This document shows, piece by piece, positions 25,485 to 34,387 of a stretch of DNA of 64,000 nucleotides (positions are counted from its first letter, which is position 1; each line of letters begins with the position of its first letter). Below the pieces are notes generated by a model. That model had not been told where the DNA came from, searched no databases, and saw only the letters and a list, made by a program, of their open reading frames with translations. This DNA is from Rhizomonospora bruguierae (GTDB lineage Bacteria > Actinomycetota > Actinomycetes > Mycobacteriales > Micromonosporaceae): positions 62,001 to 126,000 of the forward strand of contig NZ_BBQH01000023.1 in the NCBI RefSeq assembly GCF_018397995.1, read 5' to 3'. The position numbers and the translations under genes were made by a program.

Positions 25485-26258
25485 CGGCAACTGCTGCACG
25501 TGCTGGGTGCCCCGCACGCATGGTCCAAAAAGGACGGCGGCTTGTACAACGCCGACATCATGTACGGCTGGACCGACTACTGGATGCTCGACCAGGACTT
25601 CAACACGTACTACGACCCCAGCGAGCTGACCGCGACGTTCCACCAGGACCCGTACCCGTCGACGTTCAAGGGCACCATCGCGACGCACCCGGTGCTCACC
25701 GCACCAACCTGCTGCGACGTCGGGTTCAGCAATGACCTGCTCACCGCGCAGGAACGCACCATCGAGGCCGACGCGCCGTATGGCACCCCGACCGGGTTCA
25801 CCGCGGCCGGCGCGGGTTGGATACAGGTGACGCCGCCCGGCTCCGACAGTGCGGTGTCGGCGAGGTACTACGACGGCCGGCGCTCGCTCACGATGAACGT
25901 GCAGTCACACGCCGAGGGCTCGGTGTCGGTGACCCGCCGCCCAGCGGTCACGGCGGGCACCAGGTACAAGTTCTTCACCCGGCTCACCGCCGACACCAGC
26001 GGCACGGTCAAGCTGCGGATGTCGTGGTTCACCTCGTCCAACGCACTCATCTCCACAAGCGACGGTGCCCTCATCACGCTGGACAACACCTGGCCCGAGC
26101 GGTCGCTCACCGCCGTGGCACCCGCAGGCGCGGTCAGCGTGCAACTGAGCGTCGTCAGCCCGGCCGGGCAGACCTTCGCCTACATCCTCGATACGCAGCA
26201 ATTCAACTACTGCAACAACACCGGCAACACGTCGGACGGCTGCCGGACCAGCGTCTGA
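25485..26258 (+). pseudogene. 5'-truncated secreted carbohydrate-active enzyme fragment
   Basis: Directly after the SWIM gene's TAA the same frame continues open for 258 codons. The first part (GGLYNADIMYGWTDYWMLDQ, YYDPSELTATF) resembles the end of a catalytic domain of a secreted polysaccharide-active enzyme. The remainder, from about AERTIEADAPYG, is a beta-sandwich, CBM-like module with SVSVTRRPAVTAGTRYKFFTRLTADTSG. There is no signal peptide, no ribosome-binding site and no N-terminal catalytic part. The fragment is probably the 3' remnant of a gene whose 5' half was lost at the junction near 25484. Confidence 0.55.
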
Positions 26259-26276
26259 CCACGGAAACATCAATCG

Positions 26277-26305
26277 GCGCGCCGCGGGCACCGCTCGCGG
26301 CGCGC
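26277..26305 (+). terminator. Strong hairpin terminator
   Basis: GCGCGCCGCGGGC-ACC-GCTCGCGGCGCGC, 13 pairs with one mismatch, starting 19 bases after the stop of the fragment at 25485-26258. It was presumably the terminator of the original gene. Confidence 0.65.
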
Positions 26306-26482
26306 GCCACATACCCGATCGGTGCGGCGGGAATTGCGTAAACACCGGCGCCTGATCCCGCTCCTTCTGCCGAAGGCCCCTAACCTGACCGACGGACGGT
26401 GGCCGGCCCGTTCGACGGGCCACCACCACCCGCCCGACGGACATCCCGTCGCTGCCCCAGAGCTGCTGGCTAGGCTCGGACC

Positions 26483-27427
26483 ATGCCGTTGACCGCGAGA
26501 GACGTGGCGGGGTTCGAAGCCGCCAGGCCGCGCCTGGAGGCCATCGCCTACCGCCTTCTCGGCTCGGCCGGGGAGGCTGAGGACGCCGTGCAGGAGACGT
26601 TCCTGCGCTGGCACGCCGCCGACGTCGACCGTATCGAGGTCCCCGAGGCATGGCTGACGAAGGTCCTCACCAACCTGTGCCTCAACCAGCTCACCTCCGC
26701 ACGTGCGCGCCGCGAGACCTACGTGGGCCAGTGGCTTCCCGAGCCGCTGCTCGCCGGGGACCCGATGCTCGGCCCGGCCGAGACCGCCGAGCAGCGCGAA
26801 TCGGTCTCGTACGCGGTCCTCACCCTCCTGGAGCGCCTCGCCCCCAACGAGCGGGCGGTGTACGTGCTCCGGGAGGCCTTCGACTACCCGCATCGGGAGA
26901 TCGCCGAGATCCTCGACATCACCGAGGCCGCCAGCCAGCAGATCTTCCACCGCGCCCGGAAGCACGTCGCGGACGGCAAGGCCCGCATCGAGATCGACGA
27001 GGCCGCCGCCCGGCGGATCGTCGAGGAGTTCCTGGCGGCCGCCACCAGCGGCCGCACGGAGCCGCTCGTGCGCCTGCTCACCGAGGACGCCACCGCGATC
27101 GGCGACGGTGGCGGAAAGGTCCCGGCCCGCGCCACGGCGTTCGTGGGCGCCGTCGCCGTCGCGAAGTTCCTGTGGGGCCTGTTCAGACCCAGCCAGGCCA
27201 AGCGCGCCGTGGCCGGCGGCACGCCCGAGGTCTACGCCTGGATCGCCAACGGCGATCCCGCCGTCGTGGCGGTGGTGGACGGCCAGGTCATCGGCGTCAC
27301 CTGCCTGGAGATCACCGACGGGGGCATCGCCGCCTTCCGCAGCCAGGTCAACCCCGACAAGCTCCGCCGGGCGAGCGCCCGGTGGGCGGCCACCGACCAC
27401 GGGGAGCCCCTGTTCGAGGCCTTCTGA
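26483..27427 (+). CDS. ECF41-family RNA polymerase sigma factor with SnoaL-like C-terminal domain
   Basis: This 314-residue sigma factor has region 2 (about 8-75; RLEAIAYRLLGSAGEAEDAVQETFLRW) and region 4 (about 108-165; LAPNERAVYVLREAFDYPHREIAEIL). Its C-terminal SnoaL-like domain carries all ECF41 hallmarks: WLPEPL in the linker (84-89), DGGGK (208-212) and NPDKL near residue 293. In ECF41 the extension regulates the sigma factor itself in place of a separate anti-sigma factor. The next gene is an FAD oxidoreductase, a usual ECF41 target, 93 bases downstream. It starts at ATG 26483 and expression is probably autoregulated. Confidence 0.95.
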   Translation: MPLTARDVAGFEAARPRLEAIAYRLLGSAGEAEDAVQETFLRWHAADVDRIEVPEAWLTKVLTNLCLNQLTSARARRETYVGQWLPEPLLAGDPMLGPAETAEQRESVSYAVLTLLERLAPNERAVYVLREAFDYPHREIAEILDITEAASQQIFHRARKHVADGKARIEIDEAAARRIVEEFLAAATSGRTEPLVRLLTEDATAIGDGGGKVPARATAFVGAVAVAKFLWGLFRPSQAKRAVAGGTPEVYAWIANGDPAVVAVVDGQVIGVTCLEITDGGIAAFRSQVNPDKLRRASARWAATDHGEPLFEAF

Positions 27428-27520
27428 CGCGCATATGAGGTGCTTCACATCGCGTTCCTGTCAGGAATCGCCCGGCCGCCCGGTTCAAGTGGCGAACCCA
27501 CGCGAGACGGGAGCCCACCC

Positions 27521-28747
27521 ATGCAGCACCGCATCATCGTCCTCGGGGCCGGATACGCCGGAGCCATCGCCGCCGGGCGCCTCGCCAGGCGGCTGCGCCG
27601 CGAGGACGTCGCCATCACCGTCGTCAACGCCGAGCCCGACTTCGTGGAACGGGTCCGCATGCACCAGCTGGCGGCCGGCCAGGACCTCAAACCCCGGCCG
27701 CTGAACGAGATGTTCGCCGGCACCGGCGTCGAGCTGAGGCTCGCGAAGGTCGACGGCGTCGACGTCGACCGCAAGATCGTCGCCGCCACCGACGACAACG
27801 GAGCCGGGGAACTCGCCTACGACACGCTCGTCTACGCCCTCGGCAGCGGCTGGAACTCCCGGGGCGTCCCCGGGGCCGCCGAGCACGCCTACCAGATCGC
27901 CAGCCGCCCCGGGGCACTCCGGCTGCGCGAGCGCCTGGCCCGCCTCGACGCCGGGCAGGCCGTGGTCGTCGTCGGCGGCGGCCTCACCGGCCTGGAGGCC
28001 GCGACCGAACTCGCCGAAGCCCGCCCGGACCTCGACGTCGCCCTCGCCGCCCACGGCGGCCTCGGCGACTGGCTCTCGCCAAAAGGCCGCCAGCACCTGC
28101 GGAAGGTCTTCGGCCAGCTCGGGATCACCGTGCACGAGCAGGCCGCGGTCGCCGGCGTCGAAGCCGACCGCGTCGTCACCGACGACGGCCGGGCCATCGC
28201 GGCCGCGGTCACCGTGTGGGCCACCGGATTCGCGGTCCATCCGATCGCGAAGGCGACCACCCTGGAGGTCACCGGCACCGGCCGGATCGTGGTCGACGCG
28301 ACCATGCGCTCGGTCTCACACCCGGACGTGTACGCCATCGGCGACGCCGCCTTCGCGATGGGCCGAGGCGGTAAGCCGCTACGGATGTCGTGCGCCTCGG
28401 GCACTCCCATGGCGTGGCAGGCCGCGGACGCGATCGCGGCGCGCCTGACCGGCGGAAAGCTCCCGAACGCGCCGCTGCGCTACTTCAACCAGTGCATCTC
28501 CCTGGGCCGCAAGGAAGGTCTGATCCAGTACGTCACCGCCGACGACCGCGCCGTGCCGGCGGTACTGACCGGCCGGCTCGCCGCCGCCTACAAGGAGCTG
28601 GTCTGCAAGGGGGCTGCCTGGGGCGTCGCCAACCCGATGCTCGGACTGCCGGCCCGACGCCGCCGCGTCACCCGGCAGCCGGCCCCGGCGGCCCGGCAGC
28701 CGGCCCCGGCCGTCAGGGGTCCTGAGTCACGATCGGTCAGAAGGTAA
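27521..28747 (+). CDS. FAD-dependent NAD(P)H oxidoreductase (NDH-2-like), probable ECF41 target
   Basis: This 408-residue two-dinucleotide-binding flavoprotein has an N-terminal FAD motif IIVLGAGYAGAIAAGRLA, a second Rossmann motif VVVVGGGLTGLEAATELAE near residue 146, and the FAD-binding SHPDVYAIGDAA near residue 265. It resembles type II NADH dehydrogenases and carotenoid-cluster oxidoreductases. The C-terminus ends in a low-complexity tail with a repeated RQPAPA unit. ATG at 27521 is preceded by GACGGGAG. It follows the ECF41 gene, the characteristic arrangement for this sigma group. Its 3' end overlaps the convergent membrane protein gene by 11 bases. Confidence 0.88.
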   Translation: MQHRIIVLGAGYAGAIAAGRLARRLRREDVAITVVNAEPDFVERVRMHQLAAGQDLKPRPLNEMFAGTGVELRLAKVDGVDVDRKIVAATDDNGAGELAYDTLVYALGSGWNSRGVPGAAEHAYQIASRPGALRLRERLARLDAGQAVVVVGGGLTGLEAATELAEARPDLDVALAAHGGLGDWLSPKGRQHLRKVFGQLGITVHEQAAVAGVEADRVVTDDGRAIAAAVTVWATGFAVHPIAKATTLEVTGTGRIVVDATMRSVSHPDVYAIGDAAFAMGRGGKPLRMSCASGTPMAWQAADAIAARLTGGKLPNAPLRYFNQCISLGRKEGLIQYVTADDRAVPAVLTGRLAAAYKELVCKGAAWGVANPMLGLPARRRRVTRQPAPAARQPAPAVRGPESRSVRR

Positions 28748-29270
28748 GCGCCGCCGCCAGGGCCGCGAAGGCCCCCAGGAGCAGTGAAATCCCCATCCCG
28801 ACGCCGGTGACCGCGGAGATCGCGACGCCGTGCCGGCGGGCCAAGGGCACCGCGGCCGCCGCCGCGCCGGTGGCGAGCGCGCCAATGACATGCAGCACCG
28901 GATAGTTCAGGATCACGGCCAACGGGAAGAAGTGAATTCCCACGATGAGGCCAACCAGGACCGGAATGAACTCCTTGCGCCCGGTGCCGCCGAGGATCAC
29001 CGCACCGATGCCGGCGAGAGCGAACTCGATGCCGACCGCGACGCCGTAGTGGATGCTGGTGTCCCGGTCGAAGGCGGTGCCGGTGTCGAGGTTGAGGGCA
29101 TAGAGTGTGACGCCGGCGATGACGAGGAGTACCGAGACGACCGATCCGGCGACGAGCCAGCGCCGCCAGGACCGGGGCGGAGCTTCCTGTGCCCAGCCGA
29201 ACCACACCATGGCGAAGAAGCCGAAGATACCGACGGTGGCCGCCGCATCGCGCAGGTACTCAGGGGTCAC
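28737..29270 (-). CDS. Small integral membrane protein, function unknown
   Basis: This approximately 177-residue protein has five hydrophobic segments (FGFFAMVWFGWA, VVSVLLVIAGVTLYAL, IEFALAGIGAVILGG, IPVLVGLIVGIHFFPLAVIL, HVIGALATGAAAAAVPLA plus a final ISLLLGAFAALAAA). The motif IHFFPLA within a helix is reminiscent of small uncharacterised actinobacterial membrane proteins. GTG at 29270 is a reasonable start; the frame is open to 29360. It is convergent with the oxidoreductase gene. No family with a known function was recognised. Confidence 0.65.
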   Translation of the reverse strand: MTPEYLRDAAATVGIFGFFAMVWFGWAQEAPPRSWRRWLVAGSVVSVLLVIAGVTLYALNLDTGTAFDRDTSIHYGVAVGIEFALAGIGAVILGGTGRKEFIPVLVGLIVGIHFFPLAVILNYPVLHVIGALATGAAAAAVPLARRHGVAISAVTGVGMGISLLLGAFAALAAALTF

Positions 29271-29413
29271 GACGGGCAACGCTACCAGCCGGCGCCGGCA
29301 CCCAACCCGCGCCGGCCGGCCACCGGCCTGCGAGTATCGGCCGGGCGGCGCAACGGGCACCTACGTTCTGGCACCCGCCCGCCGCCTGACCCCGCCGCCC
29401 AATGTGGACCTAT

Positions 29414-30610
29414 CTATCGTTCCAGGTGGCCGTCGTGGCAGTTCGCCGGGGCGGACACCGGATTGCACCGCACCGCCACCCCGCCGGGCAGCTCGGCCAC
29501 GAAGTCACTGTCGTACCGCGCCGCCATCCCCACCGTGGGAAAGTCCGTGGTGACCAGCTGAGCGCCACTGCGCAGGGCGATCTCCACCCGGCTGAACTCC
29601 GCCGCCTTGACCGTCTGCAGCGGCTCGTCCGACCGCGTACGCACCAGGTAACCGCGCTGGACCAGGTCCCGGATGGCCGCCTCGTTTCCACCGCGGGGAT
29701 CGTTCACCATCGTGATCGCCGCATCGGGGCTGCCCGGCCGCCCCTGGGTGAACACCGCCCGGCCCTCCAGGTTCGGTCGCCCGGCCGTGTACAGGTCCCG
29801 GATGGCGCCGGGTCCACCGTTGTCGAAGAAGAACAGCACCTTGCCGCGCACCTGGTCCAGGCGCGGCCAGCCGTACGTCAGCACCGACTGTTCGAGGGTG
29901 AGCCCGGGCCGGCGCAGGTCGTCGGCCGTGATGAGCTGGTCCTCGGCGAAGACCGAGCGGATCTCGTGGTCGATGTCGTCCAACAGCTTGCCGTCCCATG
30001 CGGGGCTGGCCGCTCCGCCGAGCTGCTCCCAGCGGTCGTCGGTCTGCTTCAGCTCGAGCTGGAAGATGATCGGGACGTGGCCCGGGTTGGCGGCCGACCA
30101 GGTCTTCACCTGCCGCATGCAGCTCACCAGCGTGCGGCAGGTCGAGTTGTAGTCCTGGTCCGCCACATGCAGCACCTTCATGCCCGGCGCGGCCATCGCG
30201 GGGTCCTCGATGGGGCCGAGGCCGGCGCGCTGCCGGGGCAGCGGGTGCCGGTAAAGCCCACCCTTCGGGTCGGGAAGCAGGTCCAGCTCCACCGCCCGGA
30301 CGTTCTGCCGGCCCAACATGTCCGGAATGGACACATGCGAGTAGTAGCCCCACTGCGGGTAGCCAGGGTCGATCTTCAGGGACTCCGCAAGCTCGACACC
30401 CTGCATTTCGCGGTGGTACGCGTTGTGCGCGCCCATGAACTGGATCTGGTTCATCCGCAGATCGCCCACGCCACCGTTGCCCTGCGCCGACGACGAACTC
30501 GCGACCGGGCTGGTCGGCCAGTCGTTGGTGACGACCGACGGCAGGGTTCCGACGGCGGCCGCCGCCAGGACGGCGGGCATCATGGCTTTCAGGCGGGTCA
30601 GCTTCGTCAT
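29414..30610 (-). CDS. Secreted Ca2+-dependent phosphoinositide phospholipase C-like enzyme
   Basis: This 398-residue protein has a signal peptide (about 1-22), then a TIM-barrel of the PLC-like phosphodiesterase fold. Landmarks are QFMGAHNAYHR (first catalytic His), VRAVELDLLPD, KVLHVADQDYNSTC, PIIFQLELKQT, and KVLFFFDNGG. The pattern matches the calcium-dependent phosphoinositide PLC family of actinomycetes (Streptomyces SaPLC1 type), which is distinct from the calcium-independent Bacillus enzymes. It would act outside the cell on inositol phospholipids, suggesting interaction with eukaryotic membranes or phosphorus scavenging. It is monocistronic, in a region of other secreted enzymes. Confidence 0.88.
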   Translation of the reverse strand: MTKLTRLKAMMPAVLAAAAVGTLPSVVTNDWPTSPVASSSSAQGNGGVGDLRMNQIQFMGAHNAYHREMQGVELAESLKIDPGYPQWGYYSHVSIPDMLGRQNVRAVELDLLPDPKGGLYRHPLPRQRAGLGPIEDPAMAAPGMKVLHVADQDYNSTCRTLVSCMRQVKTWSAANPGHVPIIFQLELKQTDDRWEQLGGAASPAWDGKLLDDIDHEIRSVFAEDQLITADDLRRPGLTLEQSVLTYGWPRLDQVRGKVLFFFDNGGPGAIRDLYTAGRPNLEGRAVFTQGRPGSPDAAITMVNDPRGGNEAAIRDLVQRGYLVRTRSDEPLQTVKAAEFSRVEIALRSGAQLVTTDFPTVGMAARYDSDFVAELPGGVAVRCNPVSAPANCHDGHLER

Positions 30611-30840
30611 CTGTCCTCCTCAGACTGGTTGATGACGGCTAGCACGCTAGGAAGGCGGAGCGGCCGGACCGTTACGGCGGATCTCCGGAGGACTGTCCAG
30701 ACCGTGAATTGATGATCATCTGGGTGGCATGCTCGCCGGTCCTGACCGCGGACGGGGCACACCCGTTCGTACCCGGGGTGCGGTACACGTGGCCGCCCGC
30801 CGCCGGGCATCGCGGTCGAGCAGAAAACCGAGGGCGGACA

Positions 30841-30877
30841 GCGAAGGAGCCGCCCCGATCCGAGGCGGCTCCTTCGC
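30841..30877 (-). terminator. Perfect 14-bp hairpin terminator of the beta-helix gene
   Basis: GCGAAGGAGCCGCC and GGCGGCTCCTTCGC form a perfect 14-base stem with a 9-base loop, 8 bases beyond the stop codon of the minus-strand gene ending at 30885. A second short dyad (CGCCGGCT/AGCCGGCG) overlaps that stop codon. Confidence 0.75.
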
Positions 30878-30884
30878 GCCGGCT

Positions 30885-33800
30885 TCAGCCGGCGAGCGTC
30901 CAGGGGCCGTAAGGGATGCCCGGCGCCTGGTTGCGGGTCCACCACTGGGCGACGTACTTCCTGCCCTGGTACACGACGACGGCACCGGCGGTGAAGATCC
31001 GGGTGGCGGTCCAGATCGGTGTGCCGTCGGCCGTCGCCGCGATCTCCTGCCACGGGCCGTACGGGTCGCCCGGCTCCTGGTTCTGGGTCCACCACAGCGC
31101 CTGCCACGCGGAGCCCTGGTAGGTCACCGTGTCCCCGGCGACGTACACCGCGGTCGCGCTCCACCCCGGCACCCGCTTCTCGATCTCCGACTCCCAGCGG
31201 GTCAGCACGGTGGAGTTGTCGCTACCGGTGGAGCTGCTGTAGTACATGCCCACTCCGCCGAGGTCGGACATGTCGACGTCGGCCGCCAGGCGAACCTGCC
31301 GCAGATAGCCGAAGTCGTCGCCGGGGCGTGCGTCCGCGCTGGCGGAGACGTCCGCCGCGAGCTTGCCGTCGACGAGGCTGAGCTTGACGGTGAGCTCGGT
31401 CAGGTAGGCGCTGATCATGGCACCCCGGGTGTACTTCACGTCGGGGTTCTCCGGGTCCCACATCAGTTGCGGCAGCGTCGAGCCAAACGGGCGGTTGGCG
31501 CTGTCGTACCGGACCGCGGAATCCCTGCCGTCGGTGATCTTGACGAGGTAGACCGCCACGCCCGCCACGGCGCCACCGGGGTTGAAGCCGAGCTCCGAGA
31601 TCTCGGGGGCGGCGAGTCGCTGGAACCGGAGGGCATAGCCGTTCATGGCGCCCGGCTCACCACGCGTGATCATGTCCAGCCGGACCCCGTCGGATTTGAT
31701 GTAGAGGTCCAGGAAGTCCGGCGCGGAACCGAAACCCTGGCCCGCCGTCTTGTTCGGGGCGAGCTTCACCGTCAGGGTCACATCGCCGAATGCCTCGCCC
31801 ACCGGCTGGTAGTGCAGGCGGGACTCCCGGTCGGGCGAACCCGTCTGCAGGCCGGAGAACCCCGCGGAGCCCTGGGTGGTGGAGCCGTCCGCCCAGATCC
31901 AGCCGCTGCCGCCCGCGCCGTTGGTGAGCGTCCAGGTGCCGGGGATGATCCGGGGCTGGACGTCGGTGGGCATGTTGTTGAAGTCCGTCGTGACTCGGGA
32001 CACCTCGTTGCCGGCGGCGTTCATCGCCACCGCGACGTCACCCTTGGCGATGTCGCGGCCGGAGGTGACGACCGTCGTCGTCGCGGCGGGTTCGCTCACG
32101 TTGTACCTGGGCGTGATCATGGCCATCAGGGAGGAGCCGACGTCGCCCTCGCCGATCGGGTAGACCCGCTCGGGTTTGTTCAGGCGGCTGGTGACCAGCG
32201 GGAGCGGGTTCGGGTCGTCGGCGCTCCTGACGCGGAACCAGGAGATGACCGACGTGTCGAGCAGGCCGTCACCCTTGACCTGGAAGTCGTAGTCGAGTCG
32301 CGCCTTCCCATCGGCGCCGATGACGATCGTCGGCTCACCGCCGGCGGTGAACACCGGGGCGTCGATATAGGGCGGCTGCACGGTCGCCAGCGCGGCCGCC
32401 TCGATGCCGAGAGCGTTGCGCGCCACGATCAGGACCTGCTTCTGCTCGTAGCCGGTCAGCGTCGAGCTGACCTCCACGCGGTTGCCGTCGGCGCGCAGCT
32501 CGACGTAGGTCGCCGGCCGGTACTTCCTCGTCGCGGGATCGATGGCCGCGGCCTGGTCCGGGACGTAGTCGTACGCCTCGAACGTCCAGGCGCCGAGGCC
32601 GCCGCTACGACCCGCCTCGGCGCTCGCGGTGAAGGTGGCCGGTGTGCCGCCGTTGTGGATGGGGGTGGCGCCTCCGTCCCGAGCCAGGCTGGCCGCCCGC
32701 GGAACGGTCCGGTAGAACCCGTCCGCTACGCCTTCGGCCGCTTCAGCCGCGGCGATCGCCTCGACGTGGCCGTAGGGCAGGTACACCGCGTTGGCGCCGT
32801 CGAAGTTGTCGAGGCCGAGGATGTTCTGGAGGTTGTAGTACACCGTCCCGTCGTGCTCGACCCGGTACGCCTTGAGCAGCTCGCTGTCGCCGGGGATGAC
32901 CACCGACGAGCCCGGCGTGAAGTGGTCCTGGATGACGTAGGGCTCGCCGTCCAACGTGACGTTGTACTGGTAGCTGCGCGTCGTGGGGTTCTTCGGGGTT
33001 CTGGTGGACCAGGAGACCCCGGCCGGCATGTCCGGTGTGACGGGGTTCTCGGTCAGGCTCGGTCCACGGTGGAAGCGGGTGTCGATCGCCACGCCCGAGG
33101 TGCTGGTGCTGTCCCCGAAGCCCTGCTCGTACACCGTCTTGCCGCTGGTGTTGACCGGCAGCGGATCGAGGTAGATGTCGGAGTTGTAGAACTGCGTCCC
33201 GCCGCTGAAGTTGGTGTTGTACAGGTGCAGCGAACTGTTGATGTACGTGCTGCCGCCGCCCGCGTGCCCACTGGACTCCACGTAGCAGTCAATGTAGAGG
33301 GCGGTGAAGGGCAGCAGGTTCAGCCGGCTGACGAACGCGGTGTTGACCGCGACCGCCTTCGACACGCTGCTGCCGCCGAAGAGCTGCGCCTGTGAAATGG
33401 CGTCGAACCGCTTGGGGCGGCTGAGTCGCTCGCCCGCCGGCAGCTTGCCGTCGAGCGGGAAGCTGAGGTCCACGTTGACGTAGTTGCCGAAGGTCACGTT
33501 CTCGGTCAGCAGGCCGGTCGAGGTGAACCTGAACAGGTTGAAGTTGCCGTCGGAACCCTGCTGCTGACCGCGCGCGGCCGCGAACACCACGTTGGACTTG
33601 TTGCCGGTCAGGCCCTGGATGTGCAACCAGTCGGCGTTGATAGTCATGCCGTACAGACCTTCCTCGGGGTTGTCCGAGGGGCGGTCGGGACGGATGAACC
33701 CGTCGTCGGGGTCGTCGATCCAGTAGACGCCCGGCGCCATGAGCACGGTCATCCGCTTGTCGATCGTGCCGTCGTGGACCGCACCCGCCGCCTTGGCGTC

Positions 33801-34127
33801 CTGGAGGGACGTGAAGGCATGGGGGTTGCCCGCGAGCTGAGTCCGGTCCAGGCGGTAGTCGATGAAGATTGTGGACTCGTCGAGCGTCCAGACCTTCCCG
33901 TTCCAGGTGACCTCGGTCCCGTCGAACCCGATCTGTTCGGCGCCGTTGTCGAGCGACTGGTAACCGAGATACTCCGTCGCCGCGGCGCCGCCGGCGAGCG
34001 CGTTGCGGCCCGTGTGGAGCCGGTCCGTGGGAACGGCCGCCGTGGCCGGTGTGCCCAGGCCGACCAGGGACAGGCTCACCGCGAACGCAAGGGATAGTGC
34101 TTTGGGTTTGCGCAGTGCTCTTCGCAT
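30885..34127 (-). CDS. Secreted right-handed beta-helix protein with jelly-roll and two CBM5/12 modules
   Basis: This 1080-residue exported protein has a signal peptide (about 1-30) and an N-terminal beta-helix of pectin-active type (about 100-430). The helix shows TINADWLHIQGLTG, NLFRFTSTGLLTENVTFGNYVNVD and ALYIDCYVESSGHAGGGSTYINSSLHLYNTNFSGGTQFYNSDIYL as stacked coils. The layout recalls pectin methylesterase-like proteins, but no CE8 signature (GxVDFIFG) is seen. Next come Ig-like segments, then a jelly-roll domain of about 250 residues (VTLTVKLAPNK...DLYIKSDGVRLDM). Two CBM5/12 chitin/cellulose-binding repeats end the protein (GSAWQALWWTQNQEPGDP and GRKYVAQWWTRNQAPGIP). Its position next to GH28 and PL1 genes supports a pectin role; the reaction is unproven. 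Confidence 0.75.
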   Translation of the reverse strand: MRRALRKPKALSLAFAVSLSLVGLGTPATAAVPTDRLHTGRNALAGGAAATEYLGYQSLDNGAEQIGFDGTEVTWNGKVWTLDESTIFIDYRLDRTQLAGNPHAFTSLQDAKAAGAVHDGTIDKRMTVLMAPGVYWIDDPDDGFIRPDRPSDNPEEGLYGMTINADWLHIQGLTGNKSNVVFAAARGQQQGSDGNFNLFRFTSTGLLTENVTFGNYVNVDLSFPLDGKLPAGERLSRPKRFDAISQAQLFGGSSVSKAVAVNTAFVSRLNLLPFTALYIDCYVESSGHAGGGSTYINSSLHLYNTNFSGGTQFYNSDIYLDPLPVNTSGKTVYEQGFGDSTSTSGVAIDTRFHRGPSLTENPVTPDMPAGVSWSTRTPKNPTTRSYQYNVTLDGEPYVIQDHFTPGSSVVIPGDSELLKAYRVEHDGTVYYNLQNILGLDNFDGANAVYLPYGHVEAIAAAEAAEGVADGFYRTVPRAASLARDGGATPIHNGGTPATFTASAEAGRSGGLGAWTFEAYDYVPDQAAAIDPATRKYRPATYVELRADGNRVEVSSTLTGYEQKQVLIVARNALGIEAAALATVQPPYIDAPVFTAGGEPTIVIGADGKARLDYDFQVKGDGLLDTSVISWFRVRSADDPNPLPLVTSRLNKPERVYPIGEGDVGSSLMAMITPRYNVSEPAATTTVVTSGRDIAKGDVAVAMNAAGNEVSRVTTDFNNMPTDVQPRIIPGTWTLTNGAGGSGWIWADGSTTQGSAGFSGLQTGSPDRESRLHYQPVGEAFGDVTLTVKLAPNKTAGQGFGSAPDFLDLYIKSDGVRLDMITRGEPGAMNGYALRFQRLAAPEISELGFNPGGAVAGVAVYLVKITDGRDSAVRYDSANRPFGSTLPQLMWDPENPDVKYTRGAMISAYLTELTVKLSLVDGKLAADVSASADARPGDDFGYLRQVRLAADVDMSDLGGVGMYYSSSTGSDNSTVLTRWESEIEKRVPGWSATAVYVAGDTVTYQGSAWQALWWTQNQEPGDPYGPWQEIAATADGTPIWTATRIFTAGAVVVYQGRKYVAQWWTRNQAPGIPYGPWTLAG

Positions 34128-34270
34128 CTTTCCGCTCTCCGTTGCGTGGCTATTTCACATAACCGAAGTTCGTTACCTGCTTTTCTGGCACAAGGGCGCT
34201 CCTTGAGAAACGCACCACAACCTGGACCGCGACCACCGACGAAATCCTGGAAATGGCCGCCGCGCCTGAC

Positions 34271-34304
34271 CGCTGGTGTGGCACCGCCACAGCAGTGCCA
34301 CACC
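34271..34304 (-). terminator. Terminator hairpin of the GH28 gene
   Basis: CTGGTGTGGCA pairs perfectly with TGCCACACCAG across a 12-base loop, 84 bases beyond the stop codon of the minus-strand GH28 gene. Confidence 0.55.
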
Positions 34305-34387
34305 AGCCCGGCGGTCACCGCAGGCGGACAGATCGGCTCCCCAACCCGGGTTCGATCGTGTCGGCCCGCCGCATCGCGCGCCCGCCG

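Noticed and set aside
27460..27500. TGTCAGGA as an ECF41 -35 promoter element before the oxidoreductase
   Set aside because: No matching CGTC -10 at the expected distance could be found, so it was not listed as a promoter.
30729..33395. Long plus-strand open frame (888 codons) opposite the beta-helix gene
   Set aside because: Its translation is low-complexity, rich in Arg, Val, Gly and His, with no domain. It mirrors the third-position GC bias of the real minus-strand gene, which has a signal peptide and recognisable modules.
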